Assembly: GCF_000876015.1 (NCBI RefSeq)
Contig: NZ_BBQM01000024.1
Coordinates: forward strand, 248,001 to 312,000
Source of the DNA: Cupriavidus basilensis
Lineage (GTDB): Bacteria > Pseudomonadota > Gammaproteobacteria > Burkholderiales > Burkholderiaceae
DNA: 64,000 bases
Direction: 5' to 3'
Position 1 is the stretch's first letter. The number at the start of each line of letters is the position of its first letter. Shown here piece by piece: positions 24,896-33,380 of the stretch. The position numbers and the translations under genes are program-made. The notes under the pieces are model-generated. The model did not search any database and was not told the DNA's origin. It saw nothing but the letters and a program-made list of their open reading frames with translations.

Positions 24896-24912
24896 TTCTT
24901 AATTTTGAAGAA
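24896..24912. promoter_or_regulatory. Inverted repeat between LysR gene and molybdopterin fusion gene
   Basis: TTCTT-AATTTTG-AAGAA lies in a short AT-rich island between the divergent start codons (24834 and 24931). This is the expected place for a LysR activation or autoregulation site. The symmetry is 5-7-5 rather than a symmetric T-N11-A. Confidence 0.5.
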
Positions 24913-24930
24913 GCAATATCGGAAAAATCG

Positions 24931-25842
24931 ATGCTCCCCACTTTGAAGCAGGTACAGCATTTCCTCGCGGTGGCCGAGTGCGGGCAGGTGTCGCGCGCGG
25001 CGCTTCGCTGCCATGTCTCGCAGTCGTCGATGACGGCGTCGCTCAAGGGGCTGGAGGAGGCGCTCGGGGCGCAGCTGTTCACGCGGCACGCCAGCGGCAT
25101 CCGCCTGACCGACGCTGGCGCGCGTTTTCTGCGGCATGCGCAGCGTATCGAGGATTCGGTGCTGGACGCGGTGGAGGCCGTTGGCGTGTCTCCGGTGGAG
25201 ATCAGCGGCACGGTGCGCCTGGGCGTGACCGAGACCATCACGGCCTACGTGCTGCCCGGCCTGCTGCCGTTAATCGAGCGGAAGTTTCCGATGCTGCGGC
25301 TCGAAGTGCTGGAGCGCGAGCGGCACGACCTGGAAAGCGGCATCCTGGAGGGCCGGATCGACATGGCGCTGCTGCTGGTGTCGAACCTGCCGGGCCTGGG
25401 CCACGTCACCTGCGAGACACTGCTGCGCTCGCCGCGGCAGTTGTGGGGGCACCCGGAGCACCCGCTGATGACGGCCGAGCGCGTCGGGCTGGCCGACGTG
25501 GCGCGGCACGACTACATCCTGCTGGACATGGACGAGCACATCTCCACGGTCGGCAAATACTGGGGCCAGTACGGACTGGCGCCCGCGGTGCGCTACCAGA
25601 GCTGCTCGATCGAGGCGGTGCGCAGCCTGGTGGCGGCCGGGCGCGGCGTGGCCATCCTGTCCGACCTGGTCTACCGGCCGTGGTCGCTGGAGGGCCAGCG
25701 CATCACGCGGCGCGGGCTGGCCGACAAGGTGCCGTCGATGGACGTGGGCCTGGTGTGGAAGCGCCAGCCGGCCACGCCCGGCAACGTGGTGGCGATGGCC
25801 GACTTCCTGCGCGGCGCGGTGCGCGAGAAGGCCAGGTTCTAG
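24931..25842 (+). CDS. LysR-family transcriptional regulator
   Basis: The 303-residue protein has an N-terminal winged HTH (LKQVQHFLAVAECGQVSRAAL, shown in part; SQSSMTASLKGLEEALG) and a periplasmic-binding-like effector domain starting near residue 92 (VRLGVTETITAYVLPGLLP). It is divergent from the molybdopterin fusion gene with only 96 bases between starts. It is therefore the probable regulator of that gene plus the cyclodeaminase-family and AtoE genes. The short AT-rich spacer contains an inverted repeat. The effector is unknown. The C terminus ends just before a hairpin and a convergent gene. Confidence 0.92.
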   Translation: MLPTLKQVQHFLAVAECGQVSRAALRCHVSQSSMTASLKGLEEALGAQLFTRHASGIRLTDAGARFLRHAQRIEDSVLDAVEAVGVSPVEISGTVRLGVTETITAYVLPGLLPLIERKFPMLRLEVLERERHDLESGILEGRIDMALLLVSNLPGLGHVTCETLLRSPRQLWGHPEHPLMTAERVGLADVARHDYILLDMDEHISTVGKYWGQYGLAPAVRYQSCSIEAVRSLVAAGRGVAILSDLVYRPWSLEGQRITRRGLADKVPSMDVGLVWKRQPATPGNVVAMADFLRGAVREKARF

Positions 25843-25859
25843 CCGGCGCGAGCGGGGCC

Positions 25860-25874
25860 ATGCCGGCGCGGCAT
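25860..25874. terminator. Hairpin between convergent genes
   Basis: ATGCCG-GCG-CGGCAT is a perfect 6-bp stem with a 3-base loop, placed in the 51-base gap between the LysR gene and the convergent TctC gene. It has no T tract; bidirectional end function is inferred. Confidence 0.4.
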
Positions 25875-25893
25875 CCGGGCCGTCCGGGCCGCT

Positions 25894-26886
25894 TCAGTCG
25901 ATGCGCGCGCCGCTGGCCTTGACGATCGGCTGCCAGGCCTGGTACTCGGCCACGACGAACTTGCCGAACGATTCGGGCGTGTAGGTCATCGGCTCGGCGC
26001 CCTGCATCACGAACTTCTTGCGGATGTCGGGGCGGTTGACCGCCTCGGCCACCGCCTTGTTGAGCCTGGCCACGATCTCCGGCGGCGTGCCCTTGGGCGC
26101 GAACAGGCCGAACCATGCGCCGGTCACGAGGTTCTTCACGCCGGCTTCGGCCATCGTCGGGGTGTCGGGCAGGGCTTCGGCGCGCTTCGCGCTGGTCACG
26201 GCCAGCGGGCGCAACTGGCCCGCGCGGATATGGCTCATCACCGACGGGATGGTGGCGAACATGAACTGCACGCGCCCGGCCAGCAGGTCGTTGAGCGCAT
26301 CGGCGCCCTTGTACGGCACGTGCACGGCGTTGGCGCCGGTGCGCTCGTTGAACAGCGCGCCGGACAGGTGGGCCGCGGTGCCCACGCCGGTGGACGCGAA
26401 GTTCATCTTGCCGGGATGGGCCTTGGCGTAGGCCACCAGTTGGCTCACGTCGGCGGCGGGCACGCCCGGGTGCACCACCAGCACGTTCGGCACGTCGGCG
26501 ATCGGCGCGACGGCGGCCAGCGTGGTCTGCGGATTGACCTTCAGGTTGGGATAGAGCGTGGGGTTGATGGCGATCGGGCCGACCGAGGTGGCCAGCAGCG
26601 TGTAGCCGTCCGGCGCGCTCTTGGCCACGAATTCGGTGCCGATGTTGCCGCCCGCGCCGGGCCGGTTTTCCACCACCACGGTCTGCTTGAGGGTCTGCCC
26701 GAGCTGGTTGGCCACTTCGCGCGCCAGGATGTCGGTGGTGCCGCCGGCCGAGAACGACACGATCATGCGGATGGGTTTGTTGGGATAGCTGTCGGTGCCG
26801 GCGATGGCAGCGGTGCTGGTGAGAGCGCTGGCGGCGCCGGCCAGCAATAGCAATGCGGCGGCGTGCAGCCGCTTTGTCGGATTCAT
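25894..26886 (-). CDS. Tripartite tricarboxylate transporter-type binding protein (Bug/TctC)
   Basis: The 330-residue exported protein has a signal peptide ending near STAAIAG and the Bug-family signature: YPNKPIRMIVSFSAGGTTD, VVVENRPGAGGNIGTEFVA and the AHLSGALFNERTG segment. Such receptors bind carboxylates or other small ligands in the periplasm and are far more numerous in Burkholderiales than the matching TctAB membrane genes; none is present here. A LysR-type box, AGCGTT-N11-AACGCT, lies 86 bases upstream of the ATG (26972-26994). It is on the same strand as the LysR gene at 27064 and probably works with the PrpD operon across it. Confidence 0.92.
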   Translation of the reverse strand: MNPTKRLHAAALLLLAGAASALTSTAAIAGTDSYPNKPIRMIVSFSAGGTTDILAREVANQLGQTLKQTVVVENRPGAGGNIGTEFVAKSAPDGYTLLATSVGPIAINPTLYPNLKVNPQTTLAAVAPIADVPNVLVVHPGVPAADVSQLVAYAKAHPGKMNFASTGVGTAAHLSGALFNERTGANAVHVPYKGADALNDLLAGRVQFMFATIPSVMSHIRAGQLRPLAVTSAKRAEALPDTPTMAEAGVKNLVTGAWFGLFAPKGTPPEIVARLNKAVAEAVNRPDIRKKFVMQGAEPMTYTPESFGKFVVAEYQAWQPIVKASGARID

Positions 26887-26971
26887 GTCTCGCTCCACGG
26901 TTCGAGGTGGTTTCGGCCCGCGCTGCATTGGCGCGGGCCGTTGGAGACATCGTAGGGGCCTGGCGCGGCCC

Positions 26972-26994
26972 AGCGTTGATCAAAGAGAAACGCT
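26972..26994. promoter_or_regulatory. LysR-type T-N11-A operator upstream of tctC-like gene
   Basis: AGCGTT and AACGCT flank exactly 11 bases, so the symmetric T (26977) and A (26989) form the canonical T-N11-A motif inside a 6-bp dyad. It sits between the LysR gene (ending 27064) and the TctC-like gene (starting 26886). Confidence 0.7.
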
Positions 26995-27063
26995 GCTTTC
27001 TTTGCGCATGATGGCTGGTTGTACGGCCGCGCAACGACGCCAGGATCCTTTTGAAACGACTTC

Positions 27064-27975
27064 TCAGCGCGCGCGCTGGTAGTGCCGCTCCATGCTGGCG
27101 CACTGGCCCAGGTAGTCCAGCAGGCGCGCCGTGCCGGCCGGCAGCGACTGGCGGTCGCGCACGCACACGTAGAAATTGCGCGCGGCCCAGGCGTCGGTCA
27201 GCGTCAGCAGGCTCAGTCCCATCATGCCCAGGTAGTTCCTGGCGATGCCCTCCGGCACCACGGCGATGCCCAGCCCCTCGCGCACCATGCGGCAGCGCGC
27301 CTCGAAGTTCGAGACCTGCGTCTTCACCGTAAGCGGGCGCGAGATGGTGCTGCTCACCAGCTGCAGGAACGCATCGAACGTGTGGCGCGGGAAATAGCCG
27401 AGGAAATCGTAGTCCAGCGCGTCTTCGAGCCGCAGCGAGCCGCGCGCCTCCAGCGGGTGGCCGCGCGGCACCACCAGGCCGACGCGGTCCGAGCGGTAGG
27501 GCAGCGAGAACACGCCGGGGCTGGGCGCCTCGGCGTGGTAGATGCCGATGTCGGCGTCGCCGTTGGAGACCATGCGCGGGATGTCGAAGCTGAACGACTC
27601 GATCAGGTCGATGCGGCTGTCGGGCGCGCTTTGCTGGAAGCCGCTGATGTCGGTGGGCAGGAACTGCAGGATGGTGGACGGGTTGGCCGCCAGCCGGATC
27701 TTGGCGGTGCCGTCGGTGGAGTACACGGTCAGCGCTTCCTCGGCCAGCCGGATGCTGCGCACGATGGCCTTGGCGCGCTGGTAGAGCATGGCGCCGGCCG
27801 GCGTGGGCTCCACGCCGCGGCCATGCCGCACCAGCAGCGCGGTGCCCGCCTGGCGCTCCATCTCGGAGACGCGCTTGCTGGCGGCCGAGGTGACGAGGTT
27901 CTCGCGCTCGGCCGCGCGGGACAGGCTTTTTTCCTCGACGGCGGCGATGAGGATTTCCAGGGAGGCGATGTCCAT
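27064..27975 (-). CDS. LysR-family transcriptional regulator
   Basis: The 303-residue regulator has an HTH (LSRAAERENLVTSAASKRVSEME) and an effector domain starting near IRLAANPSTILQFLP. It lies between the TctC-like gene and the divergent PrpD/CoA-ligase/acyl-CoA dehydrogenase operon, so it likely controls one or both. Its leader, only 17 bases before the start codon, is made of tandem repeats (27992-28054) and shows no Shine-Dalgarno sequence. Translation may therefore be weak. The ligand is probably the carboxylic acid handled by the neighbouring operon; this is inference from position. Confidence 0.92.
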   Translation of the reverse strand: MDIASLEILIAAVEEKSLSRAAERENLVTSAASKRVSEMERQAGTALLVRHGRGVEPTPAGAMLYQRAKAIVRSIRLAEEALTVYSTDGTAKIRLAANPSTILQFLPTDISGFQQSAPDSRIDLIESFSFDIPRMVSNGDADIGIYHAEAPSPGVFSLPYRSDRVGLVVPRGHPLEARGSLRLEDALDYDFLGYFPRHTFDAFLQLVSSTISRPLTVKTQVSNFEARCRMVREGLGIAVVPEGIARNYLGMMGLSLLTLTDAWAARNFYVCVRDRQSLPAGTARLLDYLGQCASMERHYQRAR

Positions 27976-28321
27976 GCGGGTTAGGGAATGTGTGAGGAAA
28001 GACGGTGAGGAAAGACGGCAAGAAAACGAACAGGGCGAACAGGGCGAACAGGGGACGCGGGCGGGCGCCGCATCCGTTGCGCAGCAATGCTATGCATGCG
28101 CGCCGCCGCCGTCAAACCGGATTTTCCCGGGCGTGACGGCAACGCCGCCGCAGGCCCTCCGCCGGCGGCCTGGCGGGCCCGCGCACGCGTCGCTTCACGT
28201 GCCTGCTCACGAGCTTTCACCAAATTTCAAGTCTTGGCGCCGCGCGCTCCCTAACATTGGGCACCTGGACAGACACGCCGCGCAAGGCGGAAGAACGACA
28301 AGAGACAAGGAGCGACGCAGC
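27976..28321. other. Divergent promoter region, LysR / PrpD operon
   Basis: This is 346 bases without a gene. It contains the tandem repeats at 27992-28054 on the LysR side and the dyad CCAA-N10-TTGG (28221-28238) on the operon side. AAGGAG lies just before the PrpD start. No copy of the AGCGTT-N11-AACGCT box seen upstream of the TctC-like gene is found here. Confidence 0.5.
27992..28054. repeat. Two adjoining tandem repeats in the LysR leader
   Basis: GTGAGGAAAGACG occurs twice head to tail (27992-28004 and 28005-28017). Ten bases later GAACAGGGC occurs three times (28028-28036, 28037-28045, and 28046-28054 with the last base G). Both arrays are exact or nearly so and lie in the untranslated leader of the LysR gene. 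Confidence 0.9.
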
Positions 28322-29677
28322 ATGGTGATCGAAGAACTGGCCGAGTATGTCGGCGCGCAGGGCCGGCGCGCGTTGCCGCCCGAGGTGGTGCACTACGGCA
28401 AGCGTGCCGTGATCGACTGGTTTGCCGCGCTGTTCCCGGGCACGCGCATGTCGCCCGGCACGAACCTCGTGCAGGCGCACCGCGCGGAGCTGGGCGTGGG
28501 CGCGGCCTCGGTGGTGGCGCACGGCACCACGGCATTCCCGGCCACGGCGGCGTGGATCAACGGCAGCGCGTCCCACGCGGCCGAGTTCGACGACATCTTC
28601 CGCGATGCCGTCTACCATCCCGGCTGCCCGACCATCGCCGCGGCGCTGGCGCTGGCCGAGTCGCGCGACGCCTCGGGCGAGGACTTCCTGCGCGCGGTGG
28701 TGGCGGGCTACGAGGTCTCCACGCGCATCGGCGCGGCGATCCAGCCCGCGCACTACCGCTATTTCCACACCACCGGCACGGTGGGCTGCTTCGGCAGCGC
28801 CGCGGCCGGCGCGCTGCTGGTGTCGCCCGGCGACGTCACCGTGGCGGCCGACGCGCTGGCCACCGCCGCCACTTTCGCCTCGGGCCTGCAGCAGGCCTTC
28901 CGCTCCGACGCCATGACCAAGGCGCTGCACGCCGGCCACGCCGCCCAGGTGGGCGTGCAGGCCGCGCAGGCCGCGGCCGCCGGCGTCAACGGCGTGCACG
29001 ACATCCTCGAAGGCGCGGCCGGCTTCGGCGCGGCGCTGTGCGGCAGTCCCGACTGGACGGCCGTCACGCAGGGGCTGGGCACGGACTACAACATGCTGCG
29101 CATCACGCAGAAGAACCACGGCTGCTGCGGCCATACGTTCGCGGCCATCGACGCGGCCATCGCGCTGGTGCGCGAGCACGGCATTGCCGCCGAGGCGATC
29201 GAGTCGGTCACGGTCGACACTTACCAGACCGCGCTCGACGTGACCGGCAACGCCACGCCGCGCACCGCGTTCGAGGCGCGCTTCAGCCTGCCCTACGTGG
29301 TCGCGCACGGCATCCTGCACGGCGCGGTGCGGCTCGATGCGTTCTCCGACGCGCGCCTGGCCGACGCGGGCATCCGCCAGTTGATGCGCGCGGTCGTGCT
29401 GCGGGCCGATCCCGGGCTGACCGCGGCGTTTCCGCGCCAGCGCGCGGCGCGCGTGGAAATCCTGCTCAAGGACGGCACGCGCCACGCGCATTTCGCGCCG
29501 TACCGCAAGGGCGACCCCGAAGCCCCGCTCGACGACGCCACGCTGGCGGACAAGTTCACCGAGCTGGCCGCGCCCGTGATCGGCGGCGACGCCGCGCGCG
29601 CGCTGCTGGCCGCGCTGTGGCAGCTCGATGCCGGCAGCGTGCGCGCGCTGCGGCTGGCGGAACTGGGAAGGGCCTGA
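28322..29677 (+). CDS. MmgE/PrpD-family protein
   Basis: This 451-residue protein is of the family that includes 2-methylcitrate dehydratase, cis-aconitate decarboxylase and iminodisuccinate epimerase. Recognisable blocks are ASHAAEFDDIF, HPGCPTIAAALALAE, VAGYEVSTRIGAAI, HTTGTVGCFGSAAA and KNHGCCGHTFAAIDA. Family enzymes eliminate, add or epimerise on carboxylates without iron-sulfur clusters. ATG 28322 has AAGGAG upstream. It leads an operon with an NDP-forming CoA ligase and an acyl-CoA dehydrogenase, 4 bases before the ligase. The three look like a pathway for a branched or unsaturated polycarboxylate. The exact acid is unknown. Confidence 0.9.
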   Translation: MVIEELAEYVGAQGRRALPPEVVHYGKRAVIDWFAALFPGTRMSPGTNLVQAHRAELGVGAASVVAHGTTAFPATAAWINGSASHAAEFDDIFRDAVYHPGCPTIAAALALAESRDASGEDFLRAVVAGYEVSTRIGAAIQPAHYRYFHTTGTVGCFGSAAAGALLVSPGDVTVAADALATAATFASGLQQAFRSDAMTKALHAGHAAQVGVQAAQAAAAGVNGVHDILEGAAGFGAALCGSPDWTAVTQGLGTDYNMLRITQKNHGCCGHTFAAIDAAIALVREHGIAAEAIESVTVDTYQTALDVTGNATPRTAFEARFSLPYVVAHGILHGAVRLDAFSDARLADAGIRQLMRAVVLRADPGLTAAFPRQRAARVEILLKDGTRHAHFAPYRKGDPEAPLDDATLADKFTELAAPVIGGDAARALLAALWQLDAGSVRALRLAELGRA

Positions 29678-29681
29678 AACG

Positions 29682-31937
29682 ATGAGAAACGACATGAAAG
29701 AAGTGATCGAAACCGCCGCGCAGACGGGCGGCGCCGCCGGCGTGGAAGCTGGCAATAGCGTGGGCAATAACGCTGGCAATAGCGTCGGTGGCAAGCAGTC
29801 CGACACCACGCGCCCGGCGACCGGCGCCGCGCTGGCCGCCGCGCTGTTCGCGCCGCGCTCGGTGGCGCTGATCGGGGCCTCCAGCGACATCGCCAAGAAT
29901 ACCGCCCGGCCCATGCGCTTCATGCGCAAGCACGGCTACGGCGGCAGTCTCTACCCGATCAACGCCACGCGCGCCGAGGTGCTCGGCGAGAAGGCCTATC
30001 CGTCGCTGGCGGCCGTGCCGGGGCCGGTGGACCACGCCTTCGTCATGGTGCCGGGCAGCCAGGTCGAGGCCGCGCTGGCGCAATGCGCGGCCAGCGGCGT
30101 GAAGGTGGTCACGGTGTTCTCCGACGGCTTCGCCGAGACCGGCGAGGCCGGCATGGCCGCGCAGCAGGCGCTGGTGCGCAAGGCCGCGGAGGCGGGCGTG
30201 CGGCTGGTCGGGCCCAACAGCATCGGCGTGGTCAACGTGGCGGCCGGCGCGGTGCTGTCCGTCAACGCGGTGTTCGAGATGGACGAGCTCCATGCCGGCC
30301 CCATCAGCCTGGTCTCGCAAAGCGGCTCGATGCTCGGCGCGCTGCTGTCGCGCGGCGCGGCGCGCGGGCTGGGCTTCGCCAAGCTGGCGTCGGTCGGCAA
30401 CGAGAGCGACGTCGGCGTGGGCGAGCTGGTCGACCTGCTGGTCGACGATGCCGAGACCGGCGTCATCCTGCTGTTCCTGGAAACCATCCGCGACGCCGCC
30501 GTGCTCGGCCCGGCGCTGCGCCGCGCGCGCGCCGCGGGCAAGCCGGTGATCACCTACAAGCTGGGCCGCTCGGCGCAGGGCGAGGCGCTGGCGCAGTCGC
30601 ACACCGGCGCGCTGGCCGGCAACGACGCCGCGGTCGACGCGTTCCTGCGCAAGCACGGCGTGATGCGCGTGGAAATGCTGGAAACGCTGTTCGAGGCCGC
30701 GCCGCTGGCGCAGCGCTACGGCAGCCGCGTGCCCGCGCTGGCGCGCCCGCCGCGCGTGGCGGTGGTCACTACCACGGGCGGCGGCGCGGCCACCGTGGTC
30801 GACCGCCTGGGGCTGTCCGGCATCGAGGCGGTGGCGCCGCCCGACGCCTTCATCGCCCACATGGCGGCGCGCGGCGTGCGCATCCGCCAGACCCCCATCA
30901 TCGACCTGACGCTGGCCGCGACCAGCGCGCAGTACAAGGACCTGGTCGAGCAACTGCTGCAGAGCGACTGGTGCGACGCCGTGCTGTGCGTGGCCGGGTC
31001 GTCGGCGCAGTTCCATCCCGAGCTGGCCGTGCGTCCCATCGTCGAGGCCGCCGGCAGTGGCGCCGGCAAGCCGCTGCTGGCCTTCCTCGCGCCGGAGGCG
31101 GCGGCATCGCTGCGCGTGCTCCAGGCCGCGGGCGTGGCCGCGTTCCGCACGCCGGAGGCCTGCGCCGACGCGCTGGCGCAACTGTTCCGGGCGGCGCGCG
31201 CGCCGGCCGACAGCGGCGACGCGCCCGCGCCGCAGGCATGGCCGCGCGGCCTGCCGCTGGCCGGCGACCTGTCCGAATATGAGGCCGCCCAGGTGTTCGC
31301 GGCGCTGGGCGTGCCGATCGCGCCGCTGGCGCTGGTGCCCGCCGGCGAGGCCCATCACGGCATTCCCTATCCGGTGGTCGCCAAGATCTGCTCGCGCGAC
31401 ATCCTGCACAAGACCGACGTGGGCGGCGTGCGCGTGGGCGTGCGCGACACCCGGGAACTGGAGCAGGCCGGCGCGGCGATCCTGGCCAGCGTGGCGCGCG
31501 CCGCGCCCGCCGCGCGCCTCGACGGCATCCTCGTGCAGCGCATGGAGGACAAGCTGCTGGAACTGATGCTGGGCTACCGCGACGACCCGCTGGTCGGGCC
31601 CGTCGTCATGCTCGGCGCGGGCGGCATCGCCGCCGAGCTGCACGCCGACGTGAGCCTGCGGCCCGCGCCGGTGACGCGCGAAGAGGCCGTGGAGATGATC
31701 GGCGAGGTGCGCAGCACGGCGCTGGTGCGCGGCTTCCGCGGCCTGCCGCGCGGCGACATGGATGCGCTGGCCGACGCCATCGTGCGCTTCTCGCGCCTGG
31801 CGGCGCTGCACGAGGTGCGCGTGCGCGAGGCCGAGATCAACCCGCTGTTCGTGCGCGCCGACGGCGTGGTCGGCGTGGACTGCGTGGTGCGGCTGGCGGA
31901 AGCGGGCGCGCAGGACGCCCAGGACGCGCGGCATTGA
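29682..31937 (+). CDS. NDP-forming acyl-CoA synthetase (acetate-CoA ligase family), single chain
   Basis: The 751-residue protein carries the full fused layout. After a 40-residue low-complexity start with GNSVGNNAGNSVGG comes a CoA-binding domain (SVALIGASSDIAKNTARPMRF, given in part), two ligase/succinyl-CoA-synthetase-like domains (phosphohistidine segment LAQSHTGALAGND; VGNESDVGVGEL) and a C-terminal ATP-grasp domain (PYPVVAKICSRDILHKTDVGGV). It forms acyl-CoA from an acid with ATP (giving ADP) or the reverse. It starts 4 bases after the PrpD stop; 29694 is an alternative ATG. The substrate is probably the acid produced or used by its operon partners. Confidence 0.9.
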   Translation: MRNDMKEVIETAAQTGGAAGVEAGNSVGNNAGNSVGGKQSDTTRPATGAALAAALFAPRSVALIGASSDIAKNTARPMRFMRKHGYGGSLYPINATRAEVLGEKAYPSLAAVPGPVDHAFVMVPGSQVEAALAQCAASGVKVVTVFSDGFAETGEAGMAAQQALVRKAAEAGVRLVGPNSIGVVNVAAGAVLSVNAVFEMDELHAGPISLVSQSGSMLGALLSRGAARGLGFAKLASVGNESDVGVGELVDLLVDDAETGVILLFLETIRDAAVLGPALRRARAAGKPVITYKLGRSAQGEALAQSHTGALAGNDAAVDAFLRKHGVMRVEMLETLFEAAPLAQRYGSRVPALARPPRVAVVTTTGGGAATVVDRLGLSGIEAVAPPDAFIAHMAARGVRIRQTPIIDLTLAATSAQYKDLVEQLLQSDWCDAVLCVAGSSAQFHPELAVRPIVEAAGSGAGKPLLAFLAPEAAASLRVLQAAGVAAFRTPEACADALAQLFRAARAPADSGDAPAPQAWPRGLPLAGDLSEYEAAQVFAALGVPIAPLALVPAGEAHHGIPYPVVAKICSRDILHKTDVGGVRVGVRDTRELEQAGAAILASVARAAPAARLDGILVQRMEDKLLELMLGYRDDPLVGPVVMLGAGGIAAELHADVSLRPAPVTREEAVEMIGEVRSTALVRGFRGLPRGDMDALADAIVRFSRLAALHEVRVREAEINPLFVRADGVVGVDCVVRLAEAGAQDAQDARH

Positions 31938-31983
31938 GCCGCGGCATGGACAGGATTCACCGAAACAGCAAACGGAGACAACG

Positions 31984-33147
31984 ATGGATTTCAAGCTGAC
32001 CCCGGAGCAGGCCGAGTTCGAGCAGGCCGTGACCCGCTTCGCGCAGAAGGAGCTGCTGCCCGGCGCGGTGGCCCGCGCGCACACCGACGACTATCCCTGG
32101 GACGTGGCCCGCAAGATGAGCGCGCAGGGGCTGCTCGGCATCACCGTGGCAGAGGCCGACGGCGGCCAGGGCGGCAGCCTGATGGACGCCATCATCGCCA
32201 TCCAGGCGGTGGCGGCGGTGTGCCCGCGCAGCGCCGACGTGATCCAGGCCGGCAATTTCGGCGCCATCCGCGTGCTGGCGGAGTACGGCTCGCCGGCGCA
32301 GAAGGACAAATGGCTCAGCCGCCTGCTGGCCGGCGAGGCGCTGATCTCGGTCGGCATGACCGAGCCCGAGGCCGGCTCCGCCGTGACCGAGCTGCGCACC
32401 ACCGCCACGCCCGACGGCGACGATTTCATCATCAACGGCACCAAGGTCTTCACCACGCACGGCCCGCACGCCGACGTGATCCTGGCCTACGTGCGCTTCG
32501 GCCCCGGCGTGGGCGGCATCGGCTCGGTGCTGATCGACACCCGCCTGCCGGGCGTGCGCATCGGCCAGCGCTCGCGCTTCATGTCGGGCGAGGAGTGGGC
32601 GCAGATCTACTTCGAGGACGTGCGCATCCCCGCCACCGACGTGCTGCTCGGCGAGGGCGGCTTCAAGAAGCAGATCGCCGGCTTCAACGTGGAACGCATG
32701 GGCAACACCGCGCGCTCGCTGGCGCTCGGCCGCTACGCCTACCAGGTGGCGCGTGAATGGGCCATGCAGCGCCGCCAGTTCGGCCGCCTGCTGTGCGAGT
32801 TCCAGGGCCTGCAATGGAAGTTCGCCGAGATGAAGATCAAGCTCGACGCCGGCCAGTTGCTGCTGTACCGCGCCGCCGCCAACGCCGACAGCGGCTTTCC
32901 GTCGGCCGAGGAGACCGCCATCGCCAAGGCCTTCTGCAACCAGGCCGGCTTCGACGTGGCCAACGAAGCGCTGCAGGTGATGGGCGGCATGGGCTACAGC
33001 CAGGAAGCGCTGGTGGAATACTGCCTGCGCCGCTGCCGCGGCTGGATGATCGCGGGCGGCTCGATCGAGATCCTCAAGAACCGCATCGCCGAGTCGGTGT
33101 TCGAGCGGACCTTCTCCCAGCGGCCGGAAAAGCCGAAGGCGGCGTAG
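31984..33147 (+). CDS. Acyl-CoA dehydrogenase
   Basis: The 387-residue flavoprotein has the standard three-part fold: N-terminal helices, the FAD/substrate beta domain (VGMTEPEAGSAVTELRTTA) and C-terminal helices (QRRQFGRLLCEFQGLQWKFAEM; QVMGGMGYSQEALVEYCLRRCRG, quoted in part). The C-terminal IAGGSIEILKNRIAESVF matches the family tail. The usual catalytic Glu of the Y-x-x-E type region is replaced in part, so the exact chain or branch preference is unclear. It oxidises an acyl-CoA to the 2-enoyl-CoA. It is third in the PrpD/CoA-ligase operon, 46 bases after the ligase. Confidence 0.93.
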   Translation: MDFKLTPEQAEFEQAVTRFAQKELLPGAVARAHTDDYPWDVARKMSAQGLLGITVAEADGGQGGSLMDAIIAIQAVAAVCPRSADVIQAGNFGAIRVLAEYGSPAQKDKWLSRLLAGEALISVGMTEPEAGSAVTELRTTATPDGDDFIINGTKVFTTHGPHADVILAYVRFGPGVGGIGSVLIDTRLPGVRIGQRSRFMSGEEWAQIYFEDVRIPATDVLLGEGGFKKQIAGFNVERMGNTARSLALGRYAYQVAREWAMQRRQFGRLLCEFQGLQWKFAEMKIKLDAGQLLLYRAAANADSGFPSAEETAIAKAFCNQAGFDVANEALQVMGGMGYSQEALVEYCLRRCRGWMIAGGSIEILKNRIAESVFERTFSQRPEKPKAA

Positions 33148-33380
33148 TCATCCCGGCAGCTTGGATCGCCCGGGCGGCGGGCGCGGCATCGCCGCCGCCC
33201 GGGGTGCCTTCCTGTGTACAACGGAAGGCGCATGCTGGCAAGCGTGCGGCGCGCGGCCGCGCGCGCGGTGTGGCGCGCCGGGGCATTGCGCCCGGTAGCG
33301 CACGCCGCGCCGCCCCCGCGGCGCGAACTTGCGCTAGAGTGGGAACCCCCGCACAGCTTGCGTTACCGATGAGGATGCCC

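Noticed and set aside
25894..26886. Part of a complete tripartite TctABC transporter
   Set aside because: No TctA or TctB membrane gene lies in the window; only the receptor is present.
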